In this document: positions 27,379-36,384 of the stretch, piece by piece | How positions within the stretch are numbered: position 1 is the stretch's first letter | Layout of the letters: each line of letters starts with the position of its first letter | Assembly: GCA_964355075.1 (NCBI GenBank) | Contig: CAYHCF010000007.1 | Location: forward strand, 46,114-110,113 | From: B1 sp964355075 | Lineage (GTDB): Bacteria; Bacteroidota; Bacteroidia; UKL13-3 | DNA: 64,000 bases | Direction of reading: 5' to 3' | Translations under genes and position numbers: made by a program | Notes under the pieces: model-generated | What the model saw: only the letters and a program-made list of their open reading frames with translations | Databases searched by the model: none | Told to the model about the DNA's origin: nothing

Positions 27379-27987
27379 TTATTTAACGTTTTTTGCAAGG
27401 TATTTCCCAAATATTTTTCCTGCTTTGGCATAAGATTCTGCAATCCGTGGGCCTGAATCCCAATCAGCACCTGCGGCCTGCAAACCCCTAACTTTTTCTA
27501 AGGCAAATTCAGCAACAATACTGCTGTCAGCAACATTCTTCAGCACAAATTCAAAACTCACAAAAGCTGGTCTTTTCATGATCACAATATTAAAACCGGG
27601 TTCTGTAAAAACAGTTTTCACCACTAAAATAAATTTTGGCTTTTTAGAATTTTTAGAAATAGTAATGTCCTTTTTAGAACCTACTTTATTGAATAGCTCT
27701 TCAAATTTTGGCTGATATTTTGATTTTCTTGCTCCCTCCCATGCTTTTAACCATTTATCTCCCTTACGGTTTTCCTTTTCATTATAATCGGCAACTTTTT
27801 GATCCACATAATCTTTTTCATTACTGTAATCTCCAACTGCCATGCTTGAATAGTCATACATGACCAACATACCCTTTGCACCTCCTTTTATGGCACTTGC
27901 TTCACCGGAAGTTACCGTAATTTTTTGTGCTTGTAATGCAAATGTTGACATTAAAGCAATTCCAATCAGTGTAATAAGTTTTTTCAT
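27379..27987 (-). CDS. Secreted protein of unknown function in the pigment region
   Basis: 202 residues from the ATG at 27987 (a TTG at 28017 overlaps the previous stop but gives a poor signal peptide). Signal peptide MKKLITLIGIALMSTFALQAQ, then a soluble alpha/beta region with MYDYSSMAVGDYSNEKDYV, a basic central KKDITISKNSKKPKF stretch, and FVSFEFVLKNVADSSIVAEF near the end. No recognised domain. It shares a loose pattern with the secreted protein at 51723 in the same cluster. It follows the adenylating-enzyme gene by 26 bp and ends before a terminator, so it closes that operon. Confidence 0.75.
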   Translation of the reverse strand: MKKLITLIGIALMSTFALQAQKITVTSGEASAIKGGAKGMLVMYDYSSMAVGDYSNEKDYVDQKVADYNEKENRKGDKWLKAWEGARKSKYQPKFEELFNKVGSKKDITISKNSKKPKFILVVKTVFTEPGFNIVIMKRPAFVSFEFVLKNVADSSIVAEFALEKVRGLQAAGADWDSGPRIAESYAKAGKIFGKYLAKNVK

Positions 27988-28013
27988 ATTTTTTGTTGTT
28001 TTATCTTGTGGTT

Positions 28014-29300
28014 TCAAATGTAAATTATTTTCTCAGATTTCCTTTTATCGAGTCTAAAAACTTTAGCATTCAATTCTATTTTACTGATAAACCGGTACTT
28101 TGGTGTGACCCTAAGCCTTGATTTGAATAGGGCGTCCAGGTTTTGCACAAAAACAGAACTAAATATTTCATCATATAACAAGATGGTAATCTCATCATTC
28201 TCAAATTCATTTTTGGAGATTTCAACCTGATAAATTTCAATCTCCGGCACCTTATCCAGCACATCAAAAATTGCAGGTGGAAAAAGCGTTGTCCCCTTAT
28301 ATTTTATCATTTGTTGTTTTCTGCCTACTACCGGACCTAAACGGGTAGTACTTCTTCCACAAGCACAGGGTTGATAATATACATGGCATAAATCACCTGT
28401 TTTGAACCTCAACAAGGGCATACCTTCTACGCCAAGGGTAGTTATTACCACTTCACCTAAATCACCATTTTTTACCGGATTCCCAATTTCATCCACTACT
28501 TCCAGAATCAAAAGATCTGCACGATTATGTCCACCCATTCCCATTTCACATTCAGTAAAAGCTGCACCCATTTCGGTTGATGCGTAGGTGGAATACAGTT
28601 TAATATCCCAATCTGCAACGATTCTCTTTCCTAAGGCATTCAATGAAAAATCCGTATTTCTGATGGGTTCCCCAATACATACTGCCGAATGGATTCCGGT
28701 GGTTTTTAAATCAATCCCATGCGCATGTGCATAGGAAATTAATTTGGGAATAAAAGATGGAACCGCAATCAGAATGGTGGGTGAATATCTTTTTATGGCC
28801 TCCCACTGGGCATAAGGGGTTCCCGGACCCATCCGGATAACACCTGCTCCCAATTTTCGGGCACCCAGATAATATGCCAAGCCTGCCATAAACTGTTTAT
28901 CCAGTGTGGTTGTTAGCTGATAAATGTCTGTTGCCGTTCCGCCTGCACATTGCAAGGATTCGGCTTCATTCATGGCCAGACGTTCCAAATCATTAGAACT
29001 CAAATAAAAGGTTACAGGATCGCTTAAGGTGCCAGAAGTAGTTACATAATCAGCAATTTTACTTTTATCTATACACAAAAAATCATCATTATTTGCGGCC
29101 AGATCATCCTTGGTGGTGAAAGGCAATTTTGACAAATCCGCTAATTTTATTTCATGTGGATTTATTCCCTTCTTCATGAATATCCGTTTATAATATTCTG
29201 AATGAATTGCCAGGTATTCCATTAACTGAGCAAACTTGTTTTCCTGAATAACTCTGATTTTTTCTACAGGCAAAAAGTCGATTGGTTCAACCTGATTCAT
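28014..29300 (-). CDS. PaaK-like adenylate-forming enzyme (acyl activation)
   Basis: 428 residues, the phenylacetate-CoA ligase branch of the ANL superfamily. ATP P-loop TTSGTLSDPVTF, a central IAVPSFIPKLI, the YASTEMGAAFTECE motif, a CxCG zinc-like site (QPCACGRST) followed by GPVVGRKQQMIKYKG, and a C-terminal VFRLDKRKSEKI carrying the likely catalytic Lys. It activates carboxylic acids as acyl adenylates and transfers them to CoA or an ACP thiol. In this setting the candidate substrate is 4-coumarate or the finished aryl polyene acid; this is inference. It overlaps the C45 gene by 4 bp (ATGA), so the two are coupled. Confidence 0.88.
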   Translation of the reverse strand: MNQVEPIDFLPVEKIRVIQENKFAQLMEYLAIHSEYYKRIFMKKGINPHEIKLADLSKLPFTTKDDLAANNDDFLCIDKSKIADYVTTSGTLSDPVTFYLSSNDLERLAMNEAESLQCAGGTATDIYQLTTTLDKQFMAGLAYYLGARKLGAGVIRMGPGTPYAQWEAIKRYSPTILIAVPSFIPKLISYAHAHGIDLKTTGIHSAVCIGEPIRNTDFSLNALGKRIVADWDIKLYSTYASTEMGAAFTECEMGMGGHNRADLLILEVVDEIGNPVKNGDLGEVVITTLGVEGMPLLRFKTGDLCHVYYQPCACGRSTTRLGPVVGRKQQMIKYKGTTLFPPAIFDVLDKVPEIEIYQVEISKNEFENDEITILLYDEIFSSVFVQNLDALFKSRLRVTPKYRFISKIELNAKVFRLDKRKSEKIIYI

Positions 29301-30961
29301 TCCTGCATCTCCTTCTTACATGCTAAAATACTTTCATTGATTCTGTTCATTTCATCCAGAGATCCGATGGTATGATTTAATGATTCCTGATAAAAATTTA
29401 TCGCTTTTGGATACCCTTTCAGTTTTTTAAAATAATCGCCTAAAACCAGATAGGGAATATATGAATCCGGATTATTTCCAATAAACTCAGCAATCTCACT
29501 CTCATCCAAATGACAGTAGATACCAAACATCACAAACTTTGATATCTGTTGTCGTGTACGTTTAAAGGATTCATACTTTAGAAAAGCCTCCGTGTTTAAA
29601 AAGGTATCCGCCTTGATGTTTAAACTTATCAGCAAATAAACAGAATCTTTATGAAAAACCCGATTCAAATCATAACAGATAAATTCTCCCAACTGGTAGG
29701 TGGAAGAACTGACCCACATTTTTCTTTGTTCGGGTTTGAATACAATTCCATGGTGGGCAATTAACTGATTAAGGGATTTCGGATTTCCATACCCAATATT
29801 TTTACCTCCCAACCCTTCTTTGTTTCTTAATATATCAACTGCCAATTGGGGGTTAATGGGTTTATTCTTTAAAATCAATTCATTCATCCGATCCCACCTG
29901 AACCTGCTATCGCTTTTTCTGATATTATCGAGGTTTACCGAATCATCCCTAAAAGCTATTCCCTGATAATGGTTGGCACAAATGATAAAATTTTGTGCTG
30001 ATTCAAACACATCCCATTTAGCCGGTGATTTCTCAATGAGGATACTTTTATGATCATTGGCTGAACCTATTAACAAGGATTCGGAGACAAAAGTCTGCCT
30101 TTTTTTGGCAATTTGAACAGCCTCCTCAATGTTTTTGGCATATTGCAATATTTCTCTTACCAACAATGAAATAGGGTCTTTTGAACCAAAAGGAATATCA
30201 GATTTGGAGGCATTAATGGTGACAGATAAACCCATTTCGTTCATCCCGGACACCACACCCGTTAAGCCTGCCCACGAATAGGAAGCGAATTTATAACCCT
30301 CTTTGGGATTCATAAAAACAATGAGTTTTTCTTTGGCGAAATCATCACCCATATAGAAATCAAAGTTGCGGGCAATGAGCAGGGAGCTATCTTCCGAAAA
30401 TTCTTTATTCACCGAAAAAGAAGTACAACCCACCAAGTGATAATCATTGAGTGCATGGCCAATATCATGGGCAGCATGGTAGTTTAAGATGCGGTAATAT
30501 TTTGGCCCGATATAATCGTAGCGATCAGAAAAAGAGAGCGATATTCCATAAATCTCTTTCAGGTTTTCTTCCGGTATGTGCTTATAAATATCTTTGTTAA
30601 ACCATGCAACTAAATATTTGAGAAACTGCTGATAAAAGTGGTTGGGAATAAGTTCATCAATCTGGTTCACAAAATACGATTCCTGCTTTTCGATGAGTTC
30701 TTTGGCCAGAACACCATAGATCACGCCTCTTTCGAAGGCATCCCCTTCCAGGTACATTTCCCAAACCCCATATCTGTTTTTTTTGAGCCAGCAATTATTT
30801 ACCGCATAATGGTTTGTACCCAGTTGAATTCGGGTATAACTTTGAGGTAAGATTCGTGGATCCACATTGGGTTTTGGAATACGGATCATCAAAACAAAAA
30901 TCAGTAACAACAGAATCAGGATTCCACTGAACCAAAATGCAATTTTTTTAAAGCGTTTCAT
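29297..30961 (-). CDS. C45-family autoproteolytic acyltransferase with membrane anchor and TPR-like tail
   Basis: 554 residues from the ATG at 30961. An N-terminal hydrophobic anchor (about 9-28) precedes the Ntn-hydrolase domain of the acyl-CoA:6-aminopenicillanate acyltransferase (C45) type. The autoprocessing site is LVGCTSF with Cys179 as the new N-terminal nucleophile; LIARNFDF and GVVSGMNEMGLSV are further family motifs. The C-terminal 70 residues look like a TPR helix pair (YLVLGDYFKKL, AINFYQESLNH). C45 enzymes form or break amide or ester bonds. Coupled to the PaaK-like gene, it is a good candidate for joining the polyene acid to the dialkylresorcinol. Confidence 0.85.
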   Translation of the reverse strand: MKRFKKIAFWFSGILILLLLIFVLMIRIPKPNVDPRILPQSYTRIQLGTNHYAVNNCWLKKNRYGVWEMYLEGDAFERGVIYGVLAKELIEKQESYFVNQIDELIPNHFYQQFLKYLVAWFNKDIYKHIPEENLKEIYGISLSFSDRYDYIGPKYYRILNYHAAHDIGHALNDYHLVGCTSFSVNKEFSEDSSLLIARNFDFYMGDDFAKEKLIVFMNPKEGYKFASYSWAGLTGVVSGMNEMGLSVTINASKSDIPFGSKDPISLLVREILQYAKNIEEAVQIAKKRQTFVSESLLIGSANDHKSILIEKSPAKWDVFESAQNFIICANHYQGIAFRDDSVNLDNIRKSDSRFRWDRMNELILKNKPINPQLAVDILRNKEGLGGKNIGYGNPKSLNQLIAHHGIVFKPEQRKMWVSSSTYQLGEFICYDLNRVFHKDSVYLLISLNIKADTFLNTEAFLKYESFKRTRQQISKFVMFGIYCHLDESEIAEFIGNNPDSYIPYLVLGDYFKKLKGYPKAINFYQESLNHTIGSLDEMNRINESILACKKEMQE

Positions 30962-31290
30962 TCGGATCAAAACTAAGGGGAAAATTCATGAATATTAGTA
31001 TTAAACCGGCATCACCAAAATATTTCTCAATATTTGTTTTATCCTGACATAGATTAATAACATAAATTCTGCACGCTCCAATTGAACATTTTTTAAATTT
31101 TATTTCCCCTAACCACAGAGCGCACTGAGGGAAAGGCACATGGAGGGCTCTGAGGGTTTAGTGCCCGAGCTTATTTTCTCAGTGAGCTCTGTGGTTAAAA
31201 AAACAGTTGCCTGACAAAAAAATACTATTCAAAATCCAAATCATTTTTATTCCTACTAAAAATCATTTTATTGCATAAAATATCAAAACC
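30962..31290. other. Divergent intergenic region
   Basis: 329 bp between two divergent starts. It holds the inverted-repeat element at 31110-31197 and otherwise AT-rich sequence that should contain both promoters. I could not pick a confident Bacteroidota -33/-7 pair. The minus-strand 63-codon frame over 30948-31139 overlaps the C45 start and lacks any domain, so it is not called. Confidence 0.6.
31110..31197. repeat. 88-bp inverted-repeat element
   Basis: Arms of 20 bp at 31110-31129 and 31178-31197 pair at 19 of 20 positions (arm TAACCACAGAGCGCACTGAG). The 48-bp interior is not palindromic. It resembles small dispersed intergenic repeats, with no encoded protein. Confidence 0.82.
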
Positions 31291-32925
31291 ATGAAATCAA
31301 AATTAATTCTTTGCTTTTTTATGTTTGGCTTTATTGTTTCCAACGCTCAGGTGCAGGTAACTTATGGCCCCATGCTTGAAAACGACCGTGACAATACAAT
31401 GAACCGGATGATTCCGGGTGATGACAACAGCTATTATTGTTACCGGGTGAGATGGAAAGGCAGAGGTACCGATTATAATATTGAAAAGTATGATTCAAAA
31501 ACCATGAAACTCATTTTTTCGAAGCAGGTAAATCTGGAGGATGAAGATGATTATTTTGTGGAAGGAATTGAATATGCTAATGGTAATGTATATATCTTCA
31601 GAAGACATTATGATAAAAACCTGGACCAAATGGAATTGTCTTATCAAACAATTTCTTCTCAGGGCATAGTTTCAGCTTCGCCAAAAAGCATCGTAACCCT
31701 TTCATCTGATCATTATGAATTTATTGATTTTGAAATTTACCTGAATGCTACAAAAGATAAGTTTCTTGTAAAGGCCTGTCATAAACCCGAAAAAGCAAGC
31801 ATTTATAAAACTGATTTTATATTGCTGGATGCGAAAGCTAATTTAAATCTCATCTGGACCAAAACCGTTAAGAAAAAATTATTCAATAGCAATAAATCCA
31901 GTTTCGGCTACTCTTTCTTCGGCTTCGGTGGCGACTCTGACCCATATGGTTTTCTGGGATTAATGCTGGATGAAAATGATAATCTTTATTTTAGTTATCT
32001 GGAAGAGGCTGAAAAGACCAAAGGGAGAGATTACAAATATTCTTTGTATCTATCCATCATTGATGCCAATAAATTTGATGAAGAAAGAGTAAATTTACCT
32101 TTCGATGATAATTATCTGGTAAACGATATTGAATTCTCAAAAACCCAGAATAATGAAATTGTAATCGGTGGCTTTTTAAAAGACATCGTGGAAAGAAGGG
32201 GAAGAGACCTGGTTAATTGCGGTATTTTTTCATTTACCGTGAACCTGGCAAGCAAATCGGTTTCCACTAAAGCCATCAAAATATTCAGTCCTAAGTTATT
32301 GACCGATCTTGAATCCAGTGTAAGAAGATCGAGGTATTTTAAATACAAATTGGATTATATTATCCCGATTGGTTCTGATGTTTATTACATTGGTGAGCAA
32401 TACAATGAGCAATATGTTTATAACTATAATCCCAATGGGGTTTCTACCAGTTATTGGGCATATGAATACATGGATATTATTGTAGCCAAATTAAATGCGA
32501 AAGGCGATTTTGAATGGATCAGCAATGCACCGTTAAGAAATGTAATGAGAATGCCTTATGCACACGTTTTCAAACAATACATTGCAGTAACCAATGGCTC
32601 CAATATATTCGTGTTCAGAAATGACCATCCAAAGAACATGAGGTTGTATGAGGAACGCAGTTTTGATCCAAGAGATTTAAAAAGTGTGAGCGGAATTCAT
32701 GGCAGTAATTTTATTGTTTCAACTATTTCTACCACGAACGGAGAAGTAAAAAACGACCTGGTTTTTGAAAACGAAAAATATTGTTTTGCCCCTATCCAGG
32801 AGCGTAACCCACAGTTTGTTCCTCCTTCCAGTTGCGAGATCTTTGTGCCTTCGGGCAATAATGAAATTGTGCTCTATACGGAAGACCGGGGCCGCGACCG
32901 TTTTGTAAAAATCAAATTTGAATAG
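31291..32925 (+). CDS. Secreted protein of unknown function, probable beta-propeller-like fold
   Basis: 544 residues. Signal peptide (MKSKLILCFFMFGFIVSNAQ) followed by repeated blades of about 45-60 residues with patterns such as NVYIFRRHYDK, FLVKACHKPEK, NLYFSYLEEAEK, EIVIGGFLKD and DVYYIGEQYNE, suggesting a beta-propeller. No T9SS sorting domain, lipobox or membrane anchor after the signal, so periplasmic or secreted. It is on the opposite strand to the surrounding pigment genes and separates the C45/PaaK/OMT group from the main cluster, so it probably does not belong to the pathway. Confidence 0.75.
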   Translation: MKSKLILCFFMFGFIVSNAQVQVTYGPMLENDRDNTMNRMIPGDDNSYYCYRVRWKGRGTDYNIEKYDSKTMKLIFSKQVNLEDEDDYFVEGIEYANGNVYIFRRHYDKNLDQMELSYQTISSQGIVSASPKSIVTLSSDHYEFIDFEIYLNATKDKFLVKACHKPEKASIYKTDFILLDAKANLNLIWTKTVKKKLFNSNKSSFGYSFFGFGGDSDPYGFLGLMLDENDNLYFSYLEEAEKTKGRDYKYSLYLSIIDANKFDEERVNLPFDDNYLVNDIEFSKTQNNEIVIGGFLKDIVERRGRDLVNCGIFSFTVNLASKSVSTKAIKIFSPKLLTDLESSVRRSRYFKYKLDYIIPIGSDVYYIGEQYNEQYVYNYNPNGVSTSYWAYEYMDIIVAKLNAKGDFEWISNAPLRNVMRMPYAHVFKQYIAVTNGSNIFVFRNDHPKNMRLYEERSFDPRDLKSVSGIHGSNFIVSTISTTNGEVKNDLVFENEKYCFAPIQERNPQFVPPSSCEIFVPSGNNEIVLYTEDRGRDRFVKIKFE

Positions 32926-32939
32926 TGCAAACTTTCAAC

Positions 32940-33002
32940 TTTGTTTCTTAGTTTCTTTGTAGCAATACTGTTTTTGGGCTACAAAGAAACGAAGAAACGA
33001 AA
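32940..33002. repeat. 63-bp hairpin repeat, copy 1
   Basis: An imperfect 24-bp stem (left arm 32940-32963, right arm 32978-33001; left arm begins TTTGTTTCTTAGTTTC) with a 14-nt T-rich loop. It is 60 of 63 bases identical to the copy at 34144. It lies between converging stops, where it could act as a bidirectional terminator. Confidence 0.88.
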
Positions 33003-33135
33003 TAATTTGCACCTCTTCCTGACAATAAGTTTTCTTTTTGGGTTGCGGCTTGTGTAGAATATTGAATTAATCGATTGGATCAGATAAGAGATTTTCAGCA
33101 GGTTTAACTCCTTATTAATTTTAAAGAAAAAAATA

Positions 33136-33972
33136 CTACCAATAAAAATTATGCCTTATCCCTATTGAAAAACAAATTGAACCAAAAGGATATTTTTGTT
33201 TCAGTGCTGTCTGTGGCTCGTAATACATTGGTTTTGCATTAGGATTATAAGAGAAGGTATCTACAAACTTAATTTGCTTGTCATACATGGACAAACTGCC
33301 AAGTCTATCAACTCCGTTTAGTATAAATGAGGTTACTTCACCTTTAGTTGGTGCATAAGAAACATTAGCTATACTTATCTCGGTATAGAATGATGTATAT
33401 CTGCTTAATTTATGTAATAACCCAATTGATGCATTTGTTCCAAAAGCCATACCTCCATTGTATTTTGTGATATAACTCATAGTGTTATTTTTGGTCCAAT
33501 CATTTTCTTCAATAATAATTGAACCTAAGCCAAATATAAGGCCAAACTTTACATACAGATTTGTTTTTTCATTATCAGTAGCTATAATAATTGAGGGATT
33601 GAACTTAAGCATACGAGATGTATAATCAAGTCTAGAATTATATATTAATTTGGTAATCGTATCATATTCGTTATGACTGAGCTCAAGATGACCACCAAAT
33701 AAGTACGAAACCCCGATTTCAACGCCAATATTTTTATTGAACATTTTCCCAACAACCAGGCCTGCATTCATTCCTTTTCCTAATGAATAATCAACCTTTT
33801 CGATTGTTCTGATGTTTACACCGCTAACACTGTTATAAAATGTCCCAGAACCCATTTTTGTTCCATAACCAATACCAAATGTAAGGTATGAGCCTTGTGC
33901 TAAAACTTCATTAATTTGATAAGATAAGATGAGGGTGAATAGGATTGATTTAAAGGTTATTTTTTTCATCAC
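33136..33972 (-). CDS. Outer membrane beta-barrel protein
   Basis: 278 residues. Signal peptide (hydrophobic 9-25, ILFTLILSYQINEVLAQ) then Gly/aromatic-rich beta strands: YLTFGIGYGTKMG, GMNAGLVVGKMFNKNIGVEIGVSYLFGG, LYVKFGLIFGLG, and the terminal FSIGIRHNFYW ending in an aromatic residue as needed for outer-membrane insertion. This fits the small OmpA/OmpW-like 8-10 strand barrels ubiquitous in Bacteroidota. It is bracketed by two near-identical hairpin repeats and appears unrelated to the pigment pathway. Confidence 0.8.
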   Translation of the reverse strand: MMKKITFKSILFTLILSYQINEVLAQGSYLTFGIGYGTKMGSGTFYNSVSGVNIRTIEKVDYSLGKGMNAGLVVGKMFNKNIGVEIGVSYLFGGHLELSHNEYDTITKLIYNSRLDYTSRMLKFNPSIIIATDNEKTNLYVKFGLIFGLGSIIIEENDWTKNNTMSYITKYNGGMAFGTNASIGLLHKLSRYTSFYTEISIANVSYAPTKGEVTSFILNGVDRLGSLSMYDKQIKFVDTFSYNPNAKPMYYEPQTALKQKYPFGSICFSIGIRHNFYW

Positions 33973-34143
33973 AAATAAAAAATTATTATCTCTTTTTGAC
34001 CATTTTCCTAATTTAAAAATCAGTTAAAATAATATGGTTTTGATACAAGTCAAATATATTGATTAGTATATAGAATGCAAATGAGTTCACAATTATTTTT
34101 CATTTCCTTATACATTGATATGTTTTAATTAAATTTGTTCCCC

Positions 34144-34206
34144 TTTGTTTCTTAGTTTCTTTGTAGCAATTCTGTTTTTGGGCTACAAAGAAACTAAGAA
34201 ACAAAA
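34144..34206. repeat. 63-bp hairpin repeat, copy 2
   Basis: A perfect 24-bp stem (34144-34167 with 34182-34205) and a 14-nt loop. It differs from copy 1 at three positions, two of which are the arm changes that break pairing in copy 1. It lies 35 bp beyond the last gene of the main pigment operon and may terminate it. Downstream bases TTTGCGGCTTCGCGCCTTGG also look repeat-like. Confidence 0.88.
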
Positions 34207-34240
34207 GCTTTGCGGCTTCGCGCCTTGGTGGCAAGAAAAG

Positions 34241-35395
34241 CTACCTGCGTTTTGAAAACCATGCAAAAGAAATAAGGAAGGCTGTTAGGCCGGAGAGGAT
34301 TGATAATATTACTGCACCAATTAAATACTGCAACATATTAATATGAATCCCCTGGAGGTTAAGGTTTGAAAATCCCTCAAACTGAATTCTCTTCTCAACA
34401 AAAAAGCCCCCGAGGTAATAGCTGAAAAAAATAATCGGCGGAATGAATGGCGGTATGCTGATATTGGCAGCCACCAAAAATAAAACCTTATTTAAGCGAA
34501 ATAAAAAAGACAAAGGAATACCTACCATTAACTGGAACCCCCAAATAGGAAATATACCCATAAATACGCCGAAACCCACCGACATTGCTTTTATTAAATT
34601 AGATTCTCCCGTGTCGGTTAATTGCTCCTTTAATAAATTTAAAAAACCTTTTTGATAAACTTTTAACAGCAAACGTTTGGGCAAATAAAACAGGAGCGAT
34701 AGTGTAACCAGGTAAGTGTTTAAGATGCTTATCCGCGTAAAATCGCGGAACGGCCTGAAGTGAGAAACCCTTTGCTCCCTGTCATATAACACTTTTACCT
34801 CCACCGGGATCACTTTTACATTACTCCAGGCAAGTTTCACTATCACTTCAATTTCGGTTTCAAACTTGAGCGTAAAAAGCCGCATCGTTTTGATGGGTTC
34901 AAGCGGATACAAACGAAAGCCGGTTTGTGTGTCCGGTAATGTTATTCCGGTTTCTACCCAGTACCAGAAATTTGAAAATTTATTTCCAAATGAACTCTTT
35001 CCGGGAACCCCTTGCTGTGTCATGTTTCTGGAACCCATGATCAAGGCTCCCGGGTTATCTAAGGCTGCCTGGATCAATTGCGGAATGTCTTCCGGGAAAT
35101 GCTGCCCATCGGAATCAATGGTTATGGCATAATCAAAACCTCTGCTAATGGCCTCCTTAAAACCTCGGCGAATGGCAAACCCTTTGCCGGTGTTTTTTTT
35201 AATGCCCAGTACAATAATTTTATCCTCAAATGAGGCTAAGATTTGTGAGGTGCTGTCGGTTGATCCATCATTAATTACAATGATATCATTGCTGCTGCTA
35301 AACGCTAAAACACCTTCAATAACCCCTGAAAGCGTTCTTTCGTTGTTATAAGTAGGGATTAAAACACATGCTTTTATTTGCGCTAATTCCATCAT
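34241..35395 (-). CDS. GT2 glycosyltransferase fused to DUF2062 membrane domain
   Basis: 384 residues. The N-terminal GT-A domain (VLIPTYNNERTL, VINDGSTDST, TIDSDGQHFP with the DxD-like DSDG, GSRN, and TGFRLYP) is followed at about 245-384 by a DUF2062 region with two to three membrane helices (FGVFMGIFPIWGFQLMVGIPLS, ISIPPFIPPIIFFSYYLGG). This fusion is recalled from flexirubin and aryl polyene clusters. It likely transfers a sugar on the cytoplasmic face of the inner membrane, perhaps to a lipid anchor of the pigment. It overlaps the dehydratase-like gene by 4 bp (ATGA) and is the last gene of the operon. Confidence 0.88.
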   Translation of the reverse strand: MMELAQIKACVLIPTYNNERTLSGVIEGVLAFSSSNDIIVINDGSTDSTSQILASFEDKIIVLGIKKNTGKGFAIRRGFKEAISRGFDYAITIDSDGQHFPEDIPQLIQAALDNPGALIMGSRNMTQQGVPGKSSFGNKFSNFWYWVETGITLPDTQTGFRLYPLEPIKTMRLFTLKFETEIEVIVKLAWSNVKVIPVEVKVLYDREQRVSHFRPFRDFTRISILNTYLVTLSLLFYLPKRLLLKVYQKGFLNLLKEQLTDTGESNLIKAMSVGFGVFMGIFPIWGFQLMVGIPLSFLFRLNKVLFLVAANISIPPFIPPIIFFSYYLGGFFVEKRIQFEGFSNLNLQGIHINMLQYLIGAVILSILSGLTAFLISFAWFSKRR

Positions 35396-35751
35396 TGATA
35401 TACTGCACTTAATTTAAAAAATAGCTGCTCGCCTTCCCCGCCACTTGCATTTACCTTCATCAAAGCACCTTCCTCTTTGATTTCAAGTTTGATTATGAAT
35501 TCAGGCGTTTCGCGTGGGTCCAGAACTTTTAGAAATTTACATCTCGCCATTGAAAGCAGTTTAAGCTTTTTACTTAAGACGTCTTCCAAAACCTCCTTTA
35601 CCATTTGAATAAGTACCACACCCGGAGTAACCGGATTGTCGGGAAAATGCCCAGCAAAAATTGCATGTTGCGGATTAAGTTTAACCTTAACAACAGTACT
35701 GAGGGTATCGTTATTGCTTTCTAATATTTCAAAAAAATCGTTAATCAGCAT
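35392..35751 (-). CDS. FabZ/ApeI-like hotdog 3-hydroxyacyl-ACP dehydratase homologue
   Basis: 119 residues, a single hotdog domain. The FabA/FabZ signature is visible as AGHFPDNPVTPGVVLIQ. The catalytic His is present (H35) but the residue 14 positions later, Glu in FabZ, is Gln here (Q49). This matches the short ApeI-like dehydratases of aryl polyene clusters in size and context; activity may be altered or need the second hotdog protein at 41692. Expected step: dehydration of 3-hydroxyacyl-ACP during polyene extension. It overlaps the GT2 gene downstream and sits 3 bp after the LolA-like gene. Confidence 0.82.
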   Translation of the reverse strand: MLINDFFEILESNNDTLSTVVKVKLNPQHAIFAGHFPDNPVTPGVVLIQMVKEVLEDVLSKKLKLLSMARCKFLKVLDPRETPEFIIKLEIKEEGALMKVNASGGEGEQLFFKLSAVYQ

Positions 35752-35754
35752 TGG

Positions 35755-36384
35755 TTAAAAGTCCGTAAAAAGTTTATTATTTATATTCTCATTTACTTTA
35801 TCATTAAAAAAACTCATCACGCTTTTATCTCCTGATTTCTCAAAAAATGTGAGTTCTTTCAAGCGCATGGTATCCTTATAAAATATAAGTTGAATAGAGT
35901 CGAAAACTTTGGCTAGTCGTTTGTTTTTGGGTATGAGCTTTACCACATAATATTTTGAGTCGGAATAATAATTGGGTGTAAAGGCTTTGCTCTTATGAAA
36001 ATCCCCATTTATAAGGGTCACCATCAGGTCTTTAATTCTACCCATTACCTGGTTAAATGAAGAAACATCAACTTCTTTTCCATTTTCTTTTAGCCTGATA
36101 TGGTCTCCGTTGATGATCAAAATATAAGGTGCAGGTTTTGTCTTTTCCCACCTGAGTCTATTTTCCTTTTTATAATAAAAAACCCCTGTTGATTTTTGGG
36201 GTTCCTTCAGATAGGAGAGTATTTTTTCTTCGGTAAAATCGGCTTGCAGGGTTTGTGTGCTGTTGGAAGTTTGTTTTAATTTATCCAGAAATTCAGCCGG
36301 ATTTTGCATAGGTATCAGACCCTGACCATGGATTGGGTTCAGGGCAAAAACAAAAAGACCAAGAAATAAACTAATTTCCCGCAT
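35755..36384 (-). CDS. LolA-like outer-membrane lipoprotein carrier family protein
   Basis: 209 residues from the ATG at 36384 (an upstream TTG gives five more residues). A signal peptide (LFLGLFVFALNPIHGQG) precedes a LolA-type half-barrel: TQTLQADFTEEKILSYLKEP, KSTGVFYYKKENRLRWE, YILIINGDHIRL. The ADFxQ-like ADFTEEK element and the GxFxYxxxxxxRW pattern are typical. LolA-like genes recur in aryl polyene and flexirubin clusters and are thought to ferry the lipid product to the outer membrane. It overlaps the deacetylase gene by 14 bp. Confidence 0.88.
   Translation of the reverse strand: MREISLFLGLFVFALNPIHGQGLIPMQNPAEFLDKLKQTSNSTQTLQADFTEEKILSYLKEPQKSTGVFYYKKENRLRWEKTKPAPYILIINGDHIRLKENGKEVDVSSFNQVMGRIKDLMVTLINGDFHKSKAFTPNYYSDSKYYVVKLIPKNKRLAKVFDSIQLIFYKDTMRLKELTFFEKSGDKSVMSFFNDKVNENINNKLFTDF

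Noticed and set aside
30948..31139. 63-codon minus-strand frame upstream of the C45 gene
   Set aside because: It overlaps the C45 start and part of an inverted-repeat element, with no homology seen.
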